A stretch of 57,335 nucleotides of DNA, taken from NCBI GenBank assembly GCA_016720685.1, contig JADKKC010000018.1:1-57335 (forward strand), written 5' to 3'. The notes beneath the pieces are model-generated. The model was not told the DNA's origin. It searched no databases and saw nothing but the letters and a program-made list of their open reading frames with translations. Positions 52,213-57,335 of the stretch are shown here, one piece after another (positions within the stretch are counted from its first letter, which is position 1; each line of letters starts with the position of its first letter). The translations under genes and the position numbers were made by a program. This DNA is from Zoogloea sp. (GTDB lineage Bacteria; Pseudomonadota; Gammaproteobacteria; Burkholderiales; Rhodocyclaceae).

Positions 52213-55092
52213 ATGAAGCTTCACGTTACCGACCACAACCTTCCCCGCCTTCACCTGGCGGGAACGCTGCTCGTCGTCATCGTGCTGGCGATCGCACTCG
52301 GCACCAGTTTCCTGCTGATCGGCCTGTCGGAGCATCAGCGCATCACCGAACGGCTCGAAAGCGGCTTCACGAAGAAGAAACAGGAACGCCTCAGCAACGA
52401 GATGGCGGCAGCCATCGGCTACCTGGATTTCCTGCAATCCCGCACCGAATCGGCCTTGCGCAATGCAACGCGGGAGAAGGTCGAAATGGCATTCCAGACC
52501 GCGCAGGTGATCTACGACCGGGAGCACGGCCGACGCCCCGAAGCGGAGGTCAAGCAGCTTATCCGGGAGGCCCTTCGGCACCAGCGGTTTTTCAACGGAA
52601 GCGGCTACTTTTTCATCGACGACCTGAAGGGCCACTGTGTTCTCCTGCCGACAGCACCGGAGCGGGAAGGCTCGTCCCTCTGGGACAACCAGGACGACAC
52701 CGGCCACTACATCATGCGCGGCCTTGTCGCCGCGGCCACGGCGGGCGGTGGCCAAGGTTTCTCAACCTATCGCTGGTACTCGCCCGGCAACCCGACGCAG
52801 ATGTCCGAGAAGCTCACCTTCGTCAAGGTCTTCAAGCCCTACGGGTGGCTGATCGGCACCGGCGACTACCTCGAGAGCTGGCACGGTGAGCGGCTCCGGG
52901 AAGGCCTCGAGCGGCTGCGTGCGTGGAAGTTCGGCGACACAGGCCGCTTCATCGCCATCGGCCTCGACGGACGCCTGTTGCTGCAGCCCCAGTGGCCGGA
53001 AAACGAAGGCAAGCATTACCTTTCGGTTGGCACCGAAGCCCAGAAGAAAGTCCGCCAGCAACTCCTGGATCTCGGCAAACAGGGCGGCGGCTTCATCGAC
53101 TACCCCTGGCAGACAGCGGCCAGCCAGGGCCTGAGCAAGCGCACCGCCTACGTGCAGCCCTATCTGCCGTGGAACATCGTCGTCATCGCCACGGTGTACG
53201 AGCAGGAGATGCAACCGGCCATCGCGGCCGAGCGGGAAGCCGCGCTGAGTTCGCTGTCCAGCCGGCTGCCGTATGTCGCCCTTGCCGCCGGCCTGGCCAT
53301 CGGCCTCGCCATGCTCGCTTCGTATTTTTTCTCGCGCTGGATCAGCGGCCAGCTCAGAACCTACACCCACAACATCGACGAACACGCCCGCGCCCTCGAA
53401 CGGCAGGCCGGAGAGCTGCGGCTCGCCTCGCGGGTATTCGAGAGCAGCCGGGAAGGCATCATCATCACCGACCCGGAAACACGCATCCTGGCGGTGAACC
53501 CGTCCTTCATCAAAATCACCGGTTTCAGCGCGGCCGATGTCATCGGCAAGCGACCCAAACTGCTCGCCTCCGGCCGTCACGACCCGGATTTCTACCGCAA
53601 CATGTGGAAAAAAATCCAGGAAACAGGCTCCTGGAGCGGCGAGATCTGGAACCGCCGGATAGACGGCAGCGTGTATCCCGAGCACCTCGACATCTGCGCC
53701 GTGCGGGGCGAAAACGGCGAGGTGCTGCATTACGTGGGCACCTTCCTCGACCTTACCGAACGCAAGGCCGCCGAAGACCGGATCCGCCAGCTGGCCGAAT
53801 TCGACATCCTCACCCGTTTGCCCAACCGCAGCCTGTTCAGCGACCGGCTGGCCCAGGCAATGGCTCTGGCGGAGCGCGAGAGCAAGCGGGTGGCGGTGTT
53901 CGTGATCGACCTCGACCGCTTCAAAACGGTGAATGACTCCCTCGGCCACGCCATTGGCGACGAGATCCTGCAGGAAGTCTCGCTCCGCCTGCGCCGCCTG
54001 GTGCGCCACAGCGACACGGTAAGCCGCCTCGGTGGCGACGAGTTCGCGGTGCTGCTGACCGGCCTCGACCAACCCGCCCAGACCCTGCCGGTCGCCCGCA
54101 AGATCCTCGAATCACTCTCCGAGCCCTATCTCATCCGCGAGCATGACTTGCAGATCACGCCGAGCATCGGCATCGCCCTTTATCCGGACAACGGCAGCGA
54201 CACCGGCACGCTGCTGCAAAATGCCGACGCGGCGATGTATCACGCCAAGCACCTCGGGCGAAGCAATTTCCAGTTTTTCACCCCCGACTTCAACCAGCTG
54301 GCAACCGACCGCCTGAACACCGAAAACGGCCTGCGCCATGCGCTGACGCGCCGGGAGCTGGTGCTCCATTACCAGCCGCAGGTCGAACTCTCCAGCGGGC
54401 GCATCGTCGGCTGCGAGGCCTTGCTGCGCTGGCAACCGACCGGCGGCGAACTGATTCCCCCCGACCGTTTCATCCCGGTCGCCGAAGACACCGGCCTGAT
54501 CGTGCCGATCGGTGCCTGGGTGCTCGATGAAGCCTGCAAGCAGCTGGCAGCATGGGATGCCGACGGCGCCGCGCCCATCCGGATCGCCGTCAATGTCGCG
54601 GTTCCACAGCTGCGCCAGGAGGATTTCGTCGCCCACGTGCGCGACACCCTGCTGCGCCACCGGCTCAGCGCCGATCGTCTGGAGATCGAAGTCACCGAAA
54701 GCGTGCTGCTTGATCAGAACGAGCGCATCGGCACCACCCTTGAAGGACTCCTGGCGCTGGGCGTCAAACTGTCCCTCGACGACTTCGGCACCGGCTACGC
54801 CAGCCTGTCCTACCTGCGCAACTTCCACTTCGACGTGCTGAAGATCGACCGCTCCTTCGTGTCGGAACTCCACCGCAACCGGGACGACATCACCCTGATC
54901 CGCGCGATCATCAGCATCGCCCGCGACATGTCGCTGCTGACCATCGCCGAAGGAATCGAAACCGCCGAGCAACGTGCAATTCTGGGCGAACTCGGCTGCA
55001 GCCTCGGACAGGGTTACCACTTTTCTCGCCCGGTTTCGGCCGCGGCCATGGGCGATCTGATCAAGCGGCAGAGCAAGGGGCAAGGCGGCTAA
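52213..55092 (+). CDS. Cache-PAS-GGDEF-EAL cyclic-di-GMP protein
   Basis: 959 aa, intact. Membrane helix about 15-38; two periplasmic Cache_2-type modules (REALRHQRFFNGSGYFFIDD; FKPYGWLIGTGDYLESWHGE; FGDTGRFIAIGLDGRLLLQP); second helix about 350-372; PAS about 405-515 (EGIIITDPETRILAVNPSFI); GGDEF with intact RLGGDEFAVLL and an inhibitory RxxD site (RHSD) five residues upstream; EAL with CEALLRW, EVTESVLL, LDDFGTGYASLSYLR, KIDRSFV and IAEGIETAEQ. Both catalytic sites look competent, so it could make or degrade c-di-GMP depending on the sensed ligand. Stands alone. Confidence 0.93.
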   Translation: MKLHVTDHNLPRLHLAGTLLVVIVLAIALGTSFLLIGLSEHQRITERLESGFTKKKQERLSNEMAAAIGYLDFLQSRTESALRNATREKVEMAFQTAQVIYDREHGRRPEAEVKQLIREALRHQRFFNGSGYFFIDDLKGHCVLLPTAPEREGSSLWDNQDDTGHYIMRGLVAAATAGGGQGFSTYRWYSPGNPTQMSEKLTFVKVFKPYGWLIGTGDYLESWHGERLREGLERLRAWKFGDTGRFIAIGLDGRLLLQPQWPENEGKHYLSVGTEAQKKVRQQLLDLGKQGGGFIDYPWQTAASQGLSKRTAYVQPYLPWNIVVIATVYEQEMQPAIAAEREAALSSLSSRLPYVALAAGLAIGLAMLASYFFSRWISGQLRTYTHNIDEHARALERQAGELRLASRVFESSREGIIITDPETRILAVNPSFIKITGFSAADVIGKRPKLLASGRHDPDFYRNMWKKIQETGSWSGEIWNRRIDGSVYPEHLDICAVRGENGEVLHYVGTFLDLTERKAAEDRIRQLAEFDILTRLPNRSLFSDRLAQAMALAERESKRVAVFVIDLDRFKTVNDSLGHAIGDEILQEVSLRLRRLVRHSDTVSRLGGDEFAVLLTGLDQPAQTLPVARKILESLSEPYLIREHDLQITPSIGIALYPDNGSDTGTLLQNADAAMYHAKHLGRSNFQFFTPDFNQLATDRLNTENGLRHALTRRELVLHYQPQVELSSGRIVGCEALLRWQPTGGELIPPDRFIPVAEDTGLIVPIGAWVLDEACKQLAAWDADGAAPIRIAVNVAVPQLRQEDFVAHVRDTLLRHRLSADRLEIEVTESVLLDQNERIGTTLEGLLALGVKLSLDDFGTGYASLSYLRNFHFDVLKIDRSFVSELHRNRDDITLIRAIISIARDMSLLTIAEGIETAEQRAILGELGCSLGQGYHFSRPVSAAAMGDLIKRQSKGQGG

Positions 55093-55110
55093 AAACAGCC
55101 CCGCAAAATG

Positions 55111-55151
55111 GACGAAAAAATGGCGCCCACTTGTGGCGCCATTTTTTCGTC
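55111..55151. terminator. Bidirectional hairpin terminator before argD end
   Basis: GACGAAAAAATGGCGCC pairs perfectly (17 bp) with GGCGCCATTTTTTCGTC around CACTTGT. It lies between convergent genes and can serve both. Confidence 0.88.
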
Positions 55152-55165
55152 CGGGACCCGCGCGC

Positions 55166-56348
55166 TTACTTCTTCAGCAGGATATCCAGCGCATCGATCA
55201 TCTGGTCGATCTCGGCTTCGCTGACGTTGAGGGCCGGCATGAAGCGCAGCAGGTTGGGCCGCGGGGAGTTGAGCAGCACGCCCTGCGGCTCCATGGTGAG
55301 TGCCGCCTGGACGATGGCCGGACCGCGCTCGTCGTCGAGGATCAGGGCGCGCAGCAGGCCGGAACCGCGCTCGCCCTTGAGGCCATGTTTGGCCGACAGC
55401 TCGAGCAGGCGCTTCTTGAGGTATTCGCCACGCGCGAGGACGGACTCGAGGAAACCCTCCGAGGTAAGGCGCTTGATCACCGCCACGCCAACCGCCGTCA
55501 TCAGCGGGTTGCCGTTGTAGGTGCCGCCCTGCTCGCCCGGCTCGAAGCAGGCAACCGACTCGGTGGCCAGCAGCGCCGCCAGCGGCACGCCGCCGCCTAT
55601 GCCCTTGCCGAGGGTCATGATGTCCGGCTCGATGCCCGAGTGCTCGTAGGCAAACAGGGTGCCGGTACGGCCCATGCCGGCCTGCACTTCGTCGACGATG
55701 AGCAGCAGGCCGCGCTCGCGGGTGAGCTTGCGCAGGGCCTGCATGAACACGGGATCGGCCGGAATCACGCCGCCCTCGCCCTGCACCGGCTCCAGCATCA
55801 CGGCAACGGTCTTGTCGGTGATCAGCGCCTCGACGGACGCGATGTCGTTGAGGTCGGCCTTCGGGAAGCCCGGCACCTGCGGCGCGTACATGGTGTCCCA
55901 GCCCGGCTTGCCGGAAGCCGACATGGTGGCCAGCGTGCGGCCGTGGAAGGAGTGGTCGAAGGTGATGATTTCATACGCACCGCCCTTGTTGACCTTGCCC
56001 CACTTGCGCGCCAGCTTGATCGCGCCTTCGTTGGCTTCGGCGCCGGTGTTGGCGAAAGAACACGCGGTCAAAAACCGAGTTGGCCGTGAGCAGGCCGGCC
56101 AGCTCGACCATCGGGCCGTTGTAGAAGGCCGGGCTCGGGTTGAGCAGCGTGCTGGCCTGCTTGACCAGCGCATCGCGGATTTCCGGCGGACAGTGGCCGA
56201 GGCAGTTGACCGCCCAGCCCTGGATGAAATCGAGGTAGCGCTTGCCGTTATGGTCGTACAGCCACGCCCCTTCGCCGCGCTCGAAAACGAGATCGGGGCG
56301 GTTGGTGATGTACATGAGGGAAGCGGTGTCAAACTCTCCGTAGCGCAT
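55166..56348 (-). CDS. argD: Acetylornithine/succinyldiaminopimelate aminotransferase, one frameshift
   Basis: About 393 aa if read through. Start MRYGEFDTASLMYITNRPDL with GGAG six to seven bases upstream; an ATG 12 bases earlier is less likely. NTGAEANEGAIKLARKWGKV and HGRTLATMSASG; PLP region LLIVDEVQAGMGRTGTLFAY; PLP Lys in IMTLGKGIGGGVPLAALLA. The N-terminal 98 residues are in another frame because of an extra T at 56055-56057; deleting it gives DRVFFANTGAEANEG. The enzyme serves arginine (and possibly lysine) synthesis in the cytoplasm, so loss is unlikely and the shift is probably a sequence error. Confidence 0.9.
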
Positions 56349-56450
56349 GGATGGCTCCAAAATTCATGAGGTACCGAGTATACGGCCTGATTGCGCCGTG
56401 GGTTATTTCAGCGGCCCCGGTTGATGCCGCAGCACAGCATTTTTTTGTCG

Positions 56451-57335
56451 TCAGCCATGGCTTTCGGTGACCAGCGCCAAGAGGCGCCGGCGGCGGGTGA
56501 GCAAAAAGGCGACAAAGGCCAGCAGCACCACGCCCTCCGCCAGCAGGCTTGGCCCGGCCCCGATGGCCGTGGCCAGCAGCCCGGCGAACAAGCCGCCGAG
56601 GGCATCGAAGCCGAAGCGCGCCGACGTGAAGAAAGACACCACCCGCCCCCGCAGCTGATCCGGCGCCCATGCCCTGCAGCAGCATGTTGATGCCCACGTT
56701 GCACACGGAAATTCCGAAGCCCACCCCGATCATCGCCCCCATCGCCAGCGGCAGGGTGGACGCCAGCGCGAACACGATGATCGACAGCGCGCTGATCACG
56801 CACCCCGCCACCACCGCGCTGATGAGCCCCGGCAGGCGCCGGCGGGTGGCCAGAAAAATCGTCGCCATGAAGGCACCGCCCCCCGCCGCGCCCCACAGCC
56901 AGCCCAGGGTCGTCGCGTTACCGGCAAGCACGTCGCGGGCAAATACCGGCAGCAGCACGGCGTAAGCCGAGGCCGTGAGGTTGAGCGCCATCAGGGTCAG
57001 GATGAGCATGCGCACCGGCCAGGTGTGCCAGGCGTAATCCAGCCCCTCGCGAAATACCTCGCCCATCGAGCCGCTTGCCCGCGGCGGTTCAGTCACCTTG
57101 ATGAACAGCAGACCGATGATGAGGGCGAGAAAAGACAGGCCGTTGATCGCAAAACAGGCCGCTTCGGACGTGAGCCCCAGCAGCAGCCCGGCAAGGGGCG
57201 GGCCAATGAAGCGCCCGCTGTTGAACAGCATGGCATTGAGGGCCAGCGCATTGGGCAGATCTTCCTTCTGCCCGACAAAACTGTTGATCAGCGACTGGCG
57301 CAGCGGCGTATCAAAACTATTGACGAGCCCCAGCA
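56451..57335 (-). CDS. MFS transporter (enterobactin-exporter-like MFS_3), partial, one frameshift
   Basis: The C-terminal about 290 residues are present; the start is beyond the window. Membrane helices include AINGLSFLALIIGLLFIKVT, VRMLILTLMALNLTASAYAV, LGWLWGAAGGGAFMATIFLA and ISAVVAGCVISALSIIVFAL. The MFS_3 signature RQSLINSFVGQKEDLPNALA is visible near the window edge. One extra G near 56666 shifts the frame; removing it gives QGMAPDQLRGRVVSFFTSAR and a normal last helix pair ending RRRRLLALVTESHG. Probable efflux pump. Confidence 0.85.

Noticed and set aside
1..57335. CRISPR array or rRNA operon
   Set aside because: No regularly spaced direct repeats and no rRNA-like sequence were seen.

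Overview
GC-rich Gram-negative chromosome or chromosomal island. Codon style, the ParC and ArgD sequences, Tat and TonB systems and a B12 riboswitch suggest a betaproteobacterium, most likely Rhodocyclales (Azoarcus/Thauera/Zoogloea-like). The order-level placement is inference.

Layout. 1-3 kb: end of a RelE/ParE toxin gene with its ribbon-helix-helix antitoxin, then a 2.39-kb IS66-family element with visible inverted repeats and target duplication but a multiply frameshifted transposase. 3.0-11.5 kb (minus): a nine-gene oxidative catabolic operon (GMC dehydrogenase, MDR reductase, Old Yellow Enzyme, two NTF2-like genes of which one is deleted internally, a 54-aa unknown, FAD dehydrogenase, SDR, Rieske oxygenase). 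11.8-19.5 kb (plus): a cobalamin riboswitch followed by an exported, membrane-anchored CobN-like chelatase, a TolQ/ExbB-like protein, a DUF2149 protein and a TonB-dependent receptor. 19.5-22.5 kb: an AT-richer integrated remnant (dead integrase, DUF4747 gene, broken membrane-protein gene) ending at a tRNA 3'-end fragment. 22.5-33.5 kb: hemerythrin and TetR (minus), then a second catabolic cluster (Tat-exported flavoprotein, c-type cytochrome, second flavoprotein, LuxR regulator, dienoyl-CoA-reductase-like flavoenzyme, Rieske oxygenase, SDR, MDR reductase). 33.5-39.7 kb: a lower-GC segment bounded by two small inverted-repeat elements, with REP-like palindromes, a decayed IS110 copy, a sulfatase, a LysR fragment, and an F420-reductase-like/HxlR pair. 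40-57 kb: core-like genes (methyltransferase, hybrid histidine kinase and Hpt, UvrD-like helicase, COG0523 GTPase, parC, second histidine kinase, GGDEF-EAL protein, argD, MFS transporter).

The two catabolic clusters carry parallel enzyme sets (Rieske oxygenase, SDR, FAD dehydrogenase, OYE, MDR reductase) and no CoA ligase or thiolase. They look like two peripheral pathways, or two halves of one, for oxidising a cyclic or unsaturated ketone/alcohol; the substrate cannot be read from the sequence. The B12-controlled CobN/TolQ/DUF2149/receptor operon is the most distinctive system. The DUF4747 plus membrane-protein pair is a candidate defence module.

Caution: at least eight genes, including argD, carry isolated one-base shifts, often in short homopolymers. 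Many of these may be assembly errors rather than true pseudogenes.
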